Of a stretch of DNA of 23,472 nt, positions 14,183-21,181 are shown piece after piece (the stretch's first letter is position 1; every line of letters starts with the position of its first letter). Source of the DNA: a virus. The stretch covers positions 1-23,472 of IMG/VR virus record IMGVR_UViG_3300037193_003321; one strand, given 5' to 3'. Under the pieces are notes generated by a model. That model was given only the letters and a program-made list of their open reading frames with translations. It was not told the DNA's origin and did no database searches. A program made the translations under genes and the position numbers.

Positions 14183-14185
14183 CCA

Positions 14186-14503
14186 GTGGCCAATTTCAAG
14201 CTCAACCCCCACTTCGCCAAGGAGGTCCTCCGGGCGAAGTTCGTCAAGGAGAAGCTCGAGGACCTCGTCGAGGAAGGCGCCGACCGCTACCGCGACGGCG
14301 TCCCCGTCGACGACGCCGACCTCCGAGACTCCGTCTTCGGCGAGGTCGCCCTCACCGAGGAGGGATTCAAGGGCCGGATCGGCGCCACCGACTGGAAGGC
14401 GGCCCTCATCGAGTTCGGCACCTCGAAGAGAAAGCCGGACGGTTCGCTCCGCCGGGCCGTCGAGAGCCTCGGGATCGAGTTCGAGACGAAGGAAGGCCGG
14501 TAG
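14186..14503 (+). CDS. Neck protein, HK97 gp10-like
   Basis: The 105-residue product lies in the slot normally taken by the gp10-like tail-completion protein. It begins with a helix (FKLNPHFAKEVLRAKFVKEK), continues with a charged helix and a strand pair (DLRDSVFGEVALTEEGFKGR), then WKAALIEFGTSKRKPDGSLR, whose I-E-F-G-T motif is the family's most constant part. It starts at GTG 14186, three bases after the previous stop; no strong ribosome site is seen, so translation is probably coupled. The stop TAG shares one base with the next GTG (TAGTG). Confidence 0.82.
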   Translation: MANFKLNPHFAKEVLRAKFVKEKLEDLVEEGADRYRDGVPVDDADLRDSVFGEVALTEEGFKGRIGATDWKAALIEFGTSKRKPDGSLRRAVESLGIEFETKEGR

Positions 14504-14949
14504 TGGCCGAGCTCTACGCCCCGGTCGACGCCGAGACCCTCGCCGTCGCCTACCTCAAATCCGTCGCCGATCTCACGGCCCTCGTCGGCGTCGAGGGGAT
14601 CTCGACGGAGCTCCCCCGGGACTGGGTCGCCGGAGACGCCTACGTCCGGCTCTCGAGGATTGGCGGCACCCCCGCCGATAGCGTCGGCCACCTGGACCGG
14701 GCCCGGATCCAGGTCGAAGCGTTCGGCGCCACCGGCGAGGATGCCTTCTCGATCGCCGGCGAAGCCCTCCTCGCCTTCCGCCTTCTTCCCGGCTCGAGCT
14801 TCGATTACGCCGGCGCCGTCGTGACCGGCGTCGACCAGGACCTCGGCCTCTCCTCACAACCCGATCCCGAGACCGACGCGCCTCGCTACCTCTTCGGTGT
14901 CGTGCTCTTCGTCCACCCGGTCCCAACCGTCGAACCGCCCGGCAGTTAG
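14503..14949 (+). CDS. Tail terminator protein
   Basis: The 148-residue product sits between the gp10-like gene and the tail tube gene, the usual place of the tail terminator that caps the tube and binds the neck. It contains DAETLAVAYLKSVADLTALV (first helix), STELPRDWVAGDAYVRLSRI, ARIQVEAFGATGEDAFSIAG and a C-terminal YLFGVVLFVHPV strand. The order helix, P-x-x-R-x-G strand, Q-V-E/D-x-F/W-G plus helix, then final strand matches gpU/DUF3168-like folds. The GTG start overlaps the previous TAG by one base. The fold call is from pattern and position. Confidence 0.8.
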   Translation: MAELYAPVDAETLAVAYLKSVADLTALVGVEGISTELPRDWVAGDAYVRLSRIGGTPADSVGHLDRARIQVEAFGATGEDAFSIAGEALLAFRLLPGSSFDYAGAVVTGVDQDLGLSSQPDPETDAPRYLFGVVLFVHPVPTVEPPGS

Positions 14950-14954
14950 CCTCG
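14919..14954 (+). promoter_or_regulatory. Promoter-like motif, copy 3 (GGTCC-N23-TAGCCTCG)
   Basis: GGTCC at 14919-14923 and TAGCCTCG at 14947-14954 again lie 28 bases apart; the TAG is also the stop of the tail terminator. A transcript starting about 7 bases beyond the -10-like TAGCCT would begin near 14960, directly before a small hairpin (14962-14976) and the AGGAGG at 14984-14989 of the tail tube gene. This is a sensible place for a promoter, since tube protein is needed in many copies. Function is inferred. Confidence 0.6.
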
Positions 14955-14961
14955 AATCCGT

Positions 14962-14976
14962 CGGGCCCGAAGCCCG
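14962..14976 (+). promoter_or_regulatory. Short hairpin in the tail tube leader
   Basis: CGGGC at 14962-14966 can pair with GCCCG at 14972-14976 around a five-base loop. It lies between the promoter-like motif and the ribosome site of the tail tube gene and could stabilise the 5' end of the message. At five base pairs it may also be chance. Confidence 0.3.
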
Positions 14977-14994
14977 TGAGATCAGGAGGAAACC

Positions 14995-15567
14995 ATGGCC
15001 ACGAAGACCGCCGACGAGATCGTCGTCGGGGCAAACGGCTCGCTCTACGTCGGGCCCGTCGGCTCCGCGGTCCCCGCCTCGATCAGCGTTCCTCTCGGGG
15101 TCGACTGGACCGAGCTCGGCTACACCACCGAGGAAGGGGTCACCTGGGTCGACGGCAAGACCATGCAGAGCATCCGCGCATGGCAGAGCTTCTACGACCT
15201 CCGCCGGATCGTCGAGAGCAAGGAAGGCTCCCTCGCCTTCCAACTTCTCCAGTGGAACGGCGACAATGTCCGCCTCGCCTTCGGCGGCGGGACCGTCTCC
15301 GAACCCTCGCCCGGCGAATACCGCTACACCCCGCCCGCCCCGGAGTTCATCGACGAGCGGGCCCTCGCCGCCGAGTGGCAGGACGGCGACAAGAACTACC
15401 GGCTGATCTTCCCGAAGGGGAACGTCTCCGAGAACATCGAGACGAACATCGTCCGCAGCGGCGGCGCGCTCCTCCCGATCACCTTCTCGCTCCTCGGCGA
15501 GGACGGCGTCGATCCGTTCATCTTCGACACCGACGACCCGGCCTTCGCCAACGCGCTCGGCTCGTGA
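14995..15567 (+). CDS. Major tail (tube) protein
   Basis: The 190-residue product forms the stacked rings of the tail tube. It starts like many tube proteins with a short flexible arm and then GANGSLYVGPVGSAVP, followed by WTELGYTTEEGVTWVDGK, a signature of the family (W-x-x-L-G-Y-x-x-E-G-V). Later parts are strand-rich, including NYRLIFPKGNVSENIE and LLPITFSLLGEDG near the end. The ribosome site AGGAGG at 14984-14989 is strong, in line with high expression, and a promoter-like motif stands just upstream. The stop overlaps the chaperone start (GTGA). Confidence 0.9.
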   Translation: MATKTADEIVVGANGSLYVGPVGSAVPASISVPLGVDWTELGYTTEEGVTWVDGKTMQSIRAWQSFYDLRRIVESKEGSLAFQLLQWNGDNVRLAFGGGTVSEPSPGEYRYTPPAPEFIDERALAAEWQDGDKNYRLIFPKGNVSENIETNIVRSGGALLPITFSLLGEDGVDPFIFDTDDPAFANALGS

Positions 15568-15965
15568 GCGACACCAACGGCGCCGCCGTCGAAGAGCGGC
15601 TCATCGACCTCGACGCCGCCCGGGCCGCCCGCCTCGAGAAGAAGGGCCCGGGCCCGAAGGTCAAGGTCGACGGCCAGGTCTACGACCTCCCCCGGGAGCT
15701 CCCCGCCGAAGCCGTCCACGCCTTCGGAGGCCTCGTCTCCGGCGACCCCTCCATGCTCGAGGTCGGCGTCCGCTCCCTCTTCGGCGACGCCTGGCCTGCC
15801 CTCAAGGCGTCGGGCCTCTCCTTCGACGACGAGGTCTTCCTCCTCGAGACCGCCCTCGCGCTCTACGGGTTCGACCTCCCGGAATTGTCCGCCTCGGGGG
15901 CTTCCTCACCGAACATTGGCAAGCTCTCGAGGCCGACTTCGCCCGCTACTACGCCCTCGACCTAG
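15564..15965 (+). CDS. Tail assembly chaperone, short form (gpG-like)
   Basis: The frame encodes 133 residues and starts at a GTG overlapping the tube gene stop. Residues 11-110 form an acidic, helical protein (VDGQVYDLPRELPAEAVHAF; DDEVFLLETALALYGFDLPE) that fits the G-type chaperone which coats the tape measure while the tail grows. The last 20 or so residues after the GGGGG run (15896-15900) are Ser/Pro/Thr-rich and look like the short out-of-frame end seen when ribosomes do not shift. The other product shifts by -1 there and continues to 16324, giving a 253-residue fusion. Order (tube, chaperones, tape measure) is canonical. Confidence 0.85.
   Translation: MSDTNGAAVEERLIDLDAARAARLEKKGPGPKVKVDGQVYDLPRELPAEAVHAFGGLVSGDPSMLEVGVRSLFGDAWPALKASGLSFDDEVFLLETALALYGFDLPELSASGASSPNIGKLSRPTSPATTPST
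15896..15902 (+). other. Likely -1 frameshift site
   Basis: The zero frame reads TCG GGG GCT; five Gs (15896-15900) allow the GGG codon at 15897 to re-pair one base back at 15896. The -1 frame then reads GGC TTC CTC and stays open to 16321. No canonical X-XXY-YYZ heptamer is present, because the second codon does not re-pair fully, so slippage would be mainly in the P site. Confidence 0.65.
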
Positions 15966-16324
15966 CCGAAGCCGTCTTCGGCGCCACGCCGATCTCCGCC
16001 CGGCGCCTCAAGGTCCTCGTCTACGAGCTCCCCCTCGAGAGCCGGGTCGCCCGAAAGCTCGGCGCCGTCCGGCCCGGCCAGTGGCACAACGTCGAGGAGC
16101 TCCTCGCCGGCCTCGTCGAGCTCACCCACGCCCAAGTCCGGCTCTTCATCCTGGCCAACCGCCACCCGAAGAAGCCGGCGCCGAACATCCCCGCCCTCCA
16201 CATCCCTCGGCCCTGGCGCGACGAAGACCAGAATCGGAAGCGTCCAGCCACCGCCGAGGAGCTCGCCTCGTTCCTCCAAAAGGCCGGGGGAGTCGTGCGC
16301 TACCACCCGAGAGGAGAGGGCTAG
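15899..16324 (+). CDS. Tail assembly chaperone, frameshifted extension (gpT-like)
   Basis: This frame gives 141 residues as the C-terminal half of a gpGT-type fusion: GFLTEHWQALEADFARYYAL at its start, then ISARRLKVLVYELPLESRVA, QWHNVEELLAGLVELTHAQV and a basic, proline-containing tail (PNIPALHIPRPWRDEDQ). Proteins ending this way are the second chaperone of many actinobacterial siphophages. There is no ATG, GTG or TTG in this frame near its beginning or for more than 100 bases upstream, so it cannot be started on its own and must come from a -1 shift in the preceding gene. The stop TAG touches the tape measure ATG, and both are in the same frame. In lambda the fusion recruits tube subunits to the tape measure. 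Confidence 0.85.
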   Translation, partial: GFLTEHWQALEADFARYYALDLAEAVFGATPISARRLKVLVYELPLESRVARKLGAVRPGQWHNVEELLAGLVELTHAQVRLFILANRHPKKPAPNIPALHIPRPWRDEDQNRKRPATAEELASFLQKAGGVVRYHPRGEG

Positions 16325-18625
16325 ATGGCCGCCGAGCTCGAGGCCGGCCGAGCATTCGTCGATCTCGTCCCGCGCCTCCAGGCCGGCTTCGGGAACGCCG
16401 TCGACAAAGAGCTCGACGGGCCCCTCGGCCGCATCAAGGGAAAGGTCGGCGGCCTCGGCAAGGCCATCGGCCTCGGCCTCGGCGCCGGAGTCGCCGCCGG
16501 CGCCGGCGCCCTCTACGCCGCCTCGCTCACCATCGACGGCGCGCTCGACACCATCCGGCTCAAGACCGGCCAGACCGGCGAGACCCTCGCCGGCCTCGAG
16601 ACGTCGTTCCGCAACGTCGGCCGCACCGTCCCCGACGACCTCGGGAAGGTCGGCCAGGCCATCGGCGAGCTCAACCAGCGGACCGGGCTCACCGGCGCCG
16701 CCCTCGAGACCCTCGCCACCCAGGAGCTCGCCCTCGCCCGGATCACCGACTCCGACCTCGGCGCCACCATCGAGACCACGACCCGCCTCTTCGGCGACTG
16801 GTCCGTCGCCACCGCCGATCAGGGCAAGACCCTCGACGAGCTCTTCCGGGCCAGCCAGGCCACCGGCGTCGGCGTCAACGACCTCTCCGCCAGCCTCGTC
16901 CAGTTTGGCGGACCTCTCCGCCAGCTCGGCTTCTCCCTCCAGGAGAGCGCCGCCCTCATCGGCAAGTTCGAGAAGGAAGGCGTCAACACCGAGCTCGTCC
17001 TCGGCTCCCTCCGGATCGCCCTCGGGAAGATGGCCAAAGCCGGCGAGGCCCCGGCCGCCACCCTCCAGCGGACCATCAAGGAGATCAAGAACGCCGGCGA
17101 CGCCGGGAAGGCCAACGCCCTCGCCCTTGAGCTCTTCGGCGCCCGGGCCGGGCCCGACATGGCCGCCGCCATCCGCGAGGGCCGCTTCGAGGTCGACTCC
17201 CTCGTCAAGACGATCTCCGGGGGAAAAGAGACCATCCTCGGGGCGGCCGCCGACACCGACGACGCCGGTGAGGCCTTCGCCCGCCTCAAGAACAAGGTCA
17301 TCCTGGCCGTCGAGCCCCTCGCCGGCCGGTTCCTCAACGCCGTCACCGATGGGATCGAGAAGCTCGAGCCGTTCATCGTCTCCATCGGCGACCGCCTCCC
17401 CGGCGCCTTCGACGCCGTCGAGCGGGCCGTCACCCCCGTCTTCGAGGCCATCGGCAAGATCGCCGGCGCCTTCAAGATCCTCCTCGGCGACGACGGCCCC
17501 CAGGGCTTCGGCGAGATCATGGACAATCTCCTCGGCAACTCCGGGAAGTACGTCGGCCTCTTCCGCTCCATCGGCGAGTGGATCCTCAAGATCGGCGACT
17601 TCATCCGGGCCCACCTCAAGCCCATCCTCATCGGCCTCGGCGTCGCCTTCGTCGCCCTCACCTCGCCGATCTCCCTCGTCGTCGGCGCCCTGGTCCTCGC
17701 CTACGCCAAGAGCGAGGTCTTCCGCAACGTCCTCAACGCCGTGATCGTCTTCATCGCCACGAAGGTCGTCCCCGGCATCGCCGCCTTCGTCGGCTACTTC
17801 GTCGAGCAATTTGGCAACGTCATCGCCTGGATCAAGGACAACTGGGGCCAGATCAGCGAGGCCATCGGCCACGTCGTCGAGGTCGTCTCCGGGATCATCC
17901 GCACCTTCGTCGACGTGATCTCGGCCCTCTGGCGGGCCTGGGGCGATGACATCGCCAACGTCGTCGGCACCATCTTCGACTACATCAAGCGCACCATCGA
18001 GAACGTCGTCAGCGTGATCCAGGGGATCATCAAGACCTTCCTCGCCATCCTCAACGGCGACTGGGGTAAGGCCTGGGACGGGATCAAGCAGGTCGTCGGC
18101 GCGGTCTGGGACCAAATCAAGAACATCATCGGGAGCGCCGTTGACGTCGTGAAGAGCATCATCGGCGGCCTCGCCTCCACCGTCGTCGAGGTCGCCAAGG
18201 GGATCTGGGAACCGATCAAGGACGGCTTCAAGGCCGTCATCAACTGGATCATCCGGGCCTGGAACGGCCTCGAATTCAAGATCCCCGGCTTCGACCCGCC
18301 CGGGCCCGGCCCAAGCTTCGGCGGCTTCACCCTCGGCGTCCCGAACATCAAAGAGCTCGCCGGCGGCGGCACGGTCGTCGGCGCCGGCCTCTCCATCGTC
18401 GGCGAAGGACGACGCGCCGGCGAGCTCCTCGCACTTCCTCGGGGCGCCACCGCCGTCCCCCTCGACGTCGCCCGCATGATCGCCGACGCCGCCGGCGGCC
18501 GCCGAGGCGGCTTCACGATCGAGCACCTCGAGGTGCCCACCGCCGTCGACGCCACCGCTGACGAGGTCGTCGACGCCATCGGCGCCAAGCTCGGCTGGAA
18601 GCTCACCACCAGGAGAGACCGGTAA
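16325..18625 (+). CDS. Tape measure protein
   Basis: The 766-residue product sets tail length and is ejected with the DNA. It opens with FVDLVPRLQAGFGNAVDKEL and a glycine/alanine-rich hydrophobic stretch at about 38-65, then a helical region typical of phage tape measures (ASQATGVGVNDLSASLVQFG; LRQLGFSLQESAALIGKFEK; a KISG-like turn around residues 295-305). Two hydrophobic segments follow at about 433-459 and 469-495, which could insert into the host membrane. The region to about residue 650 has repeated aromatic/valine amphipathic helices (WDGIKQVVGAVWDQIKNIIG). At roughly 1.5 angstrom per residue the tail would be near 115 nm. There is no lysozyme or peptidase domain in sight. Confidence 0.92.
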   Translation: MAAELEAGRAFVDLVPRLQAGFGNAVDKELDGPLGRIKGKVGGLGKAIGLGLGAGVAAGAGALYAASLTIDGALDTIRLKTGQTGETLAGLETSFRNVGRTVPDDLGKVGQAIGELNQRTGLTGAALETLATQELALARITDSDLGATIETTTRLFGDWSVATADQGKTLDELFRASQATGVGVNDLSASLVQFGGPLRQLGFSLQESAALIGKFEKEGVNTELVLGSLRIALGKMAKAGEAPAATLQRTIKEIKNAGDAGKANALALELFGARAGPDMAAAIREGRFEVDSLVKTISGGKETILGAAADTDDAGEAFARLKNKVILAVEPLAGRFLNAVTDGIEKLEPFIVSIGDRLPGAFDAVERAVTPVFEAIGKIAGAFKILLGDDGPQGFGEIMDNLLGNSGKYVGLFRSIGEWILKIGDFIRAHLKPILIGLGVAFVALTSPISLVVGALVLAYAKSEVFRNVLNAVIVFIATKVVPGIAAFVGYFVEQFGNVIAWIKDNWGQISEAIGHVVEVVSGIIRTFVDVISALWRAWGDDIANVVGTIFDYIKRTIENVVSVIQGIIKTFLAILNGDWGKAWDGIKQVVGAVWDQIKNIIGSAVDVVKSIIGGLASTVVEVAKGIWEPIKDGFKAVINWIIRAWNGLEFKIPGFDPPGPGPSFGGFTLGVPNIKELAGGGTVVGAGLSIVGEGRRAGELLALPRGATAVPLDVARMIADAAGGRRGGFTIEHLEVPTAVDATADEVVDAIGAKLGWKLTTRRDR

Positions 18626-19393
18626 GTGGCCATCACCGACGACTGGCAAGGAAGCCTCGCCAGCCTCACCTTCGGCGCCGGGAGCCCCTACCCGTTCACC
18701 GGACCCATCGGTGGCCTCGGGATCCCCGTCCCCCGCACCCGAGATCAGGAGCGAGGCGACCAGGCCGGCGACGCCGGCGGAGACGACGTCCTCCCCAAGC
18801 GGATTCTCACCCTCCCTCTCGGGATCAACGGCACCGACCCCGAGGATGCCTGGGACCTCCTCGAGGACCTCAAGGGCGCCTTCGCCGAGTCCGTCGCCGA
18901 CGTCCCCCTCGACCTCCGCCTCCCCGGCATGGCGACCACCGGCCGGCGCTACTACGGCCGGCCCCGGGGCCTCGACACCGACCTCGGCGCCCTCAAGTCC
19001 GGATGGATCGACGTCCTCGCCACCTACGACGCCCTCGACCCCTTCGCCTACGGCGCCGAAGTGAGCACCGGCCCGCAGGCCGGCTCCTTCAACGTGACCA
19101 ACCCGGGAAGCGCCGACACCGACCGGGTCACCCTCACCATCGTCGGCAACGGCGGAACCCCCAAGGTCGTCAACACCACCGACGACGCCGGAGACGTCAC
19201 CTTCGGCCAGGCCGTGAGCGGCACCCGGATCGTCGACCTCCGGGCCCGCACCATCGTCGACGGCTCGAGCAACGACTTCTACGACGAGCTCGCCGCCGGC
19301 GTCTTGTGGTTCGTGCTCCGCCCCGGCGTCAACGCCCTCGTCCTCACCGGGGCCGCCTCCGTCGACGTCACCCTCCGCGGCGCCTACCGCTGA
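18626..19393 (+). CDS. Distal tail protein (Dit-like)
   Basis: The 255-residue product directly follows the tape measure, where the distal tail protein normally lies; it forms the ring joining tube and tip. The N-terminal half contains a conserved-type core (KRILTLPLGINGTDPEDAWD, LLEDLKGAFAES, LPGMATTGRRYYGRPRGLDT) seen in siphovirus-type tail component proteins: a D-x-L-x-x-L-x-x-A-F helix followed by a strand and the R-x-Y-x-G-R-P turn. The C-terminal half is a beta-sandwich-like domain (FNVTNPGSADTDRVTLTIVG; ending VDVTLRGAYR). GTG at 18626 has AGGAGA at 18611-18616, inside the end of the tape measure gene. The TGA stop is part of the next promoter-like motif. Confidence 0.8.
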   Translation: MAITDDWQGSLASLTFGAGSPYPFTGPIGGLGIPVPRTRDQERGDQAGDAGGDDVLPKRILTLPLGINGTDPEDAWDLLEDLKGAFAESVADVPLDLRLPGMATTGRRYYGRPRGLDTDLGALKSGWIDVLATYDALDPFAYGAEVSTGPQAGSFNVTNPGSADTDRVTLTIVGNGGTPKVVNTTDDAGDVTFGQAVSGTRIVDLRARTIVDGSSNDFYDELAAGVLWFVLRPGVNALVLTGAASVDVTLRGAYR

Positions 19394-19395
19394 CG

Positions 19396-19431
19396 GGTCC
19401 ACGGTGGCAAAGATCCCCGGCGGTAGCGTCG
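19396..19431 (+). promoter_or_regulatory. Promoter-like motif, copy 4 (GGTCC-N23-TAGCGTCG)
   Basis: GGTCC at 19396-19400 and TAGCGTCG at 19424-19431 keep the 28-base spacing. CTGACGGGTCC at 19390-19400 is identical to 4216-4226, and both include the stop of the upstream gene. The ATG at 19436 is seven bases beyond the last T of TAGCGT and has no visible ribosome site, so this copy would give a leaderless message if TAGCGT is the -10. Function is inferred. Confidence 0.6.
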
Positions 19432-19435
19432 AAGC

Positions 19436-19816
19436 ATGGCCGCCATGACGGACTATCTCGAGGACAAGGTCCGCGACCACGTCCTCCGGCAGATCGCCTA
19501 TACCGCCCCCACCTCGGTCAAGCTCCACCTCTACACGACCGCCACCACCGACGCCGGCGGCGGCACCGAAGTCGCCGGCGGGAGCTACGCCGGCCAGACC
19601 GTCACCTTCCAGGCCGGCGCCGCCGGCTCGGGTGCCGCCGACAACTCCGGAGCGGTCTCCTTCGTGAACATGCCGGCCGCCACCGTCACCCACGCGGCCA
19701 TCAAGGACCAGGCCGGGAACATGCTCCTTCACGGGGCTCTCACCGCCCCGAAGACCGTCGGCGCCGGCGACACCCTCACCTTCGCCGCCGGGGACATCGA
19801 CGCCATCTTCGCCTAG
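19436..19816 (+). CDS. Small tail fibre-like protein
   Basis: The 126-residue product begins with an amphipathic helix (MTDYLEDKVRDHVLRQIAYT) and continues APTSVKLHLYTTATTDAGGG, a strand region, then VSFVNMPAATVTHAAIKDQA and a last strand TLTFAAGDIDAIF. The plan 'D-Y-L-x-x-x-x-x-D-H-V-L/F-x-x-x-A-Y-T-x-P' followed by L-x-L-Y-T-x-x-x-T-D-A-G-x-G-T-E-V is widespread in phage tail-tip regions and is usually annotated as a tail fibre or structural protein of unknown detail. ATG at 19445 is an alternative start. The next gene follows after nine bases, so both may be virion surface proteins made from the copy-4 motif. Confidence 0.75.
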   Translation: MAAMTDYLEDKVRDHVLRQIAYTAPTSVKLHLYTTATTDAGGGTEVAGGSYAGQTVTFQAGAAGSGAADNSGAVSFVNMPAATVTHAAIKDQAGNMLLHGALTAPKTVGAGDTLTFAAGDIDAIFA

Positions 19817-19825
19817 GAGAGGACT

Positions 19826-20446
19826 ATGGCCGACACCGTCACGCTGCCCGGCACCGGAGCCGTCGTCGGGACCGACGAAGTCACCATCGGCGGCACCCCC
19901 CAGCAGGTTCAGCGGATCAAGCTCGTCGACGGCTCCGACGGCGGAACCGATCTCCTCCCCGGGTCGGCTGCCCGCGGCCTGTCAACGGACCCCCGCCTCA
20001 AGGTCGTCCGCCTCCAAGTCACACCGACGATCTCGACAACCCCGGCCTACACCGCCAAAGACGCCGTCGGGGGCCTCATGGCCTTCTCCAACGCCGTCCG
20101 GGCCAGCGGCGGCACCTGCCTCCTCCAGGCCCTCCAGCTCGTCGACAAAGGCCAGCAGATGGCCGACCTCGACCTCGTCCTCTTCGACCGGTCGATCACC
20201 GCCCCGACCGACAACGCCATCTTCGCCCCGAGCGACACCGAGCTCGGCTACGTCGTCGGCGTCCTCCCCATCGCCAAGGGCATGTATGCCGACCTGTCCA
20301 CGAACAGCGTCGCCGCCTTCAACGACGTCGGCCTCGAGTGCGTCCTCAACGGCACCGACCTCTTCGGAGTGCTCGTGGCCCGCTCAACCCCGACCTATAC
20401 CGGCACCGGCGACCTCGTTCTCACCCTCACCATCGCCCAGGACTAG
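19826..20446 (+). CDS. Probable tail-associated structural protein
   Basis: The 206-residue product has the ribosome site AGGAGAGG at 19815-19822, overlapping the previous stop. The N-terminus (TVTLPGTGAVVGTDEVTIGG, then QQVQRIKLVDGSDGGTDLLP) has the short repeated turns seen at the start of many actinophage structural proteins. The rest contains several beta strands with FSNAVRASGGTCLLQALQLV, DLDLVLFDRSITAPTDNAIF and VLVARSTPTYTGTGDLVLTL. I do not recognise a named domain, but D-x-x-L-x-F-x-x-S-x-T-x-x-T-D-N-x-x-F is common in virion proteins near the tail tip. No signal peptide or membrane segment is present. Confidence 0.72.
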   Translation: MADTVTLPGTGAVVGTDEVTIGGTPQQVQRIKLVDGSDGGTDLLPGSAARGLSTDPRLKVVRLQVTPTISTTPAYTAKDAVGGLMAFSNAVRASGGTCLLQALQLVDKGQQMADLDLVLFDRSITAPTDNAIFAPSDTELGYVVGVLPIAKGMYADLSTNSVAAFNDVGLECVLNGTDLFGVLVARSTPTYTGTGDLVLTLTIAQD

Positions 20447-21181
20447 ATGGCCAGCAGCCGCCAGTTCCTCGACGCGGCGCTCGCCCTGCAACCCAAACTG
20501 CTCTGGGCCTGCGACCGTGGCACCGGCACCGAACGGGACCTCTCCGGCAACGGCTACGGCCCGAGCTGGAGCGACGCCGCCGACGCCATGGTCCCACTCG
20601 CTCCCGGCCACCAGCTCCTCGTCCCGAAATTCACCACCGCCGGGAAACTCAACCTCGGCGTCACCACCGCCAGCCTCAACGGCAACGTCTCCTTCACCGC
20701 CATGTGCGTCGCCGCCTGGACCGGAACCACCGACTACCACCTCTTCGGCCAACGCGACAGCGGCGCCAACGGCTATCTCGGCCAGTGGCTCATCAACATC
20801 AGCTCGACCGCCCCCGCCGGCCACGTCGCCGGCTACGTCTACGGCACGAACAACCTCTTCGACGTCACCCTCGACGAGGCCGGCATCACAAGATTCCGCG
20901 ATGGCAGACCTCACCTCATCGCCCTCATCCGCGACGTCGCCCGGAGCCGCGCCTACCTCATGGCCGACTGGACCGTCGTCGCCGAAGCCGCCATCAACGG
21001 CTACAGCCTCTCAAACACCCTCGGCATCCATGCTTGGTACAACCAGCGCGACAACAACAACCCCCTCATCGGGACCGGTGGCCCGTGCGGCCTCTGGCAC
21101 CGGGCGCTCGGAGTCGGAGACATCCGCCGCCTAGCCGACGCCCTCCACGGCCGGACCTACACCCGCCGGCGGCGGCTATGA
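20447..21181 (+). CDS. LamG-fold (concanavalin A-like) tail protein, copy A
   Basis: The 244-residue product starts at the base after the previous stop. It has the plan of a LamG/concanavalin A-like lectin domain: an opening helix (FLDAALALQPKLLWACDRG), GTERDLSGNGYGPSW (the D-x-S-G-N-G turn seen in this family), beta strands (VSFTAMCVAAWTGTTDYHLF), FRDGRPHLIALIRDVARSRA with a 'W/R-H-x-x-x-x-x-x' surface, and a C-terminal GPCGLWHRALGVGDIRRLAD, the helical turn that usually ends such domains. It probably binds carbohydrate on the host surface as part of the tail tip. It is followed by a paralogue (ATGA overlap) with the same R-D-L-S-G-N-G turn. Confidence 0.78.
   Translation: MASSRQFLDAALALQPKLLWACDRGTGTERDLSGNGYGPSWSDAADAMVPLAPGHQLLVPKFTTAGKLNLGVTTASLNGNVSFTAMCVAAWTGTTDYHLFGQRDSGANGYLGQWLINISSTAPAGHVAGYVYGTNNLFDVTLDEAGITRFRDGRPHLIALIRDVARSRAYLMADWTVVAEAAINGYSLSNTLGIHAWYNQRDNNNPLIGTGGPCGLWHRALGVGDIRRLADALHGRTYTRRRRL

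Noticed and set aside
14679-14686. TAGCGTCG inside the tail terminator gene
   Set aside because: There is no GGTCC 28 bases upstream, and it lies mid-gene with no start following; chance occurrence.
15916-17130. Frame starting at 15916 as a separate second chaperone gene
   Set aside because: It is in the wrong frame (Arg/Pro-rich); the real chaperone extension is the frame entered at 15899.
15962-19732. A 1256-residue open frame on the minus strand
   Set aside because: It lies opposite the chaperone, tape measure, distal tail and fibre genes. Its Gly/Asp/Glu/Val-rich sequence is what GC-ending codons give on the other strand, and it has no domain.
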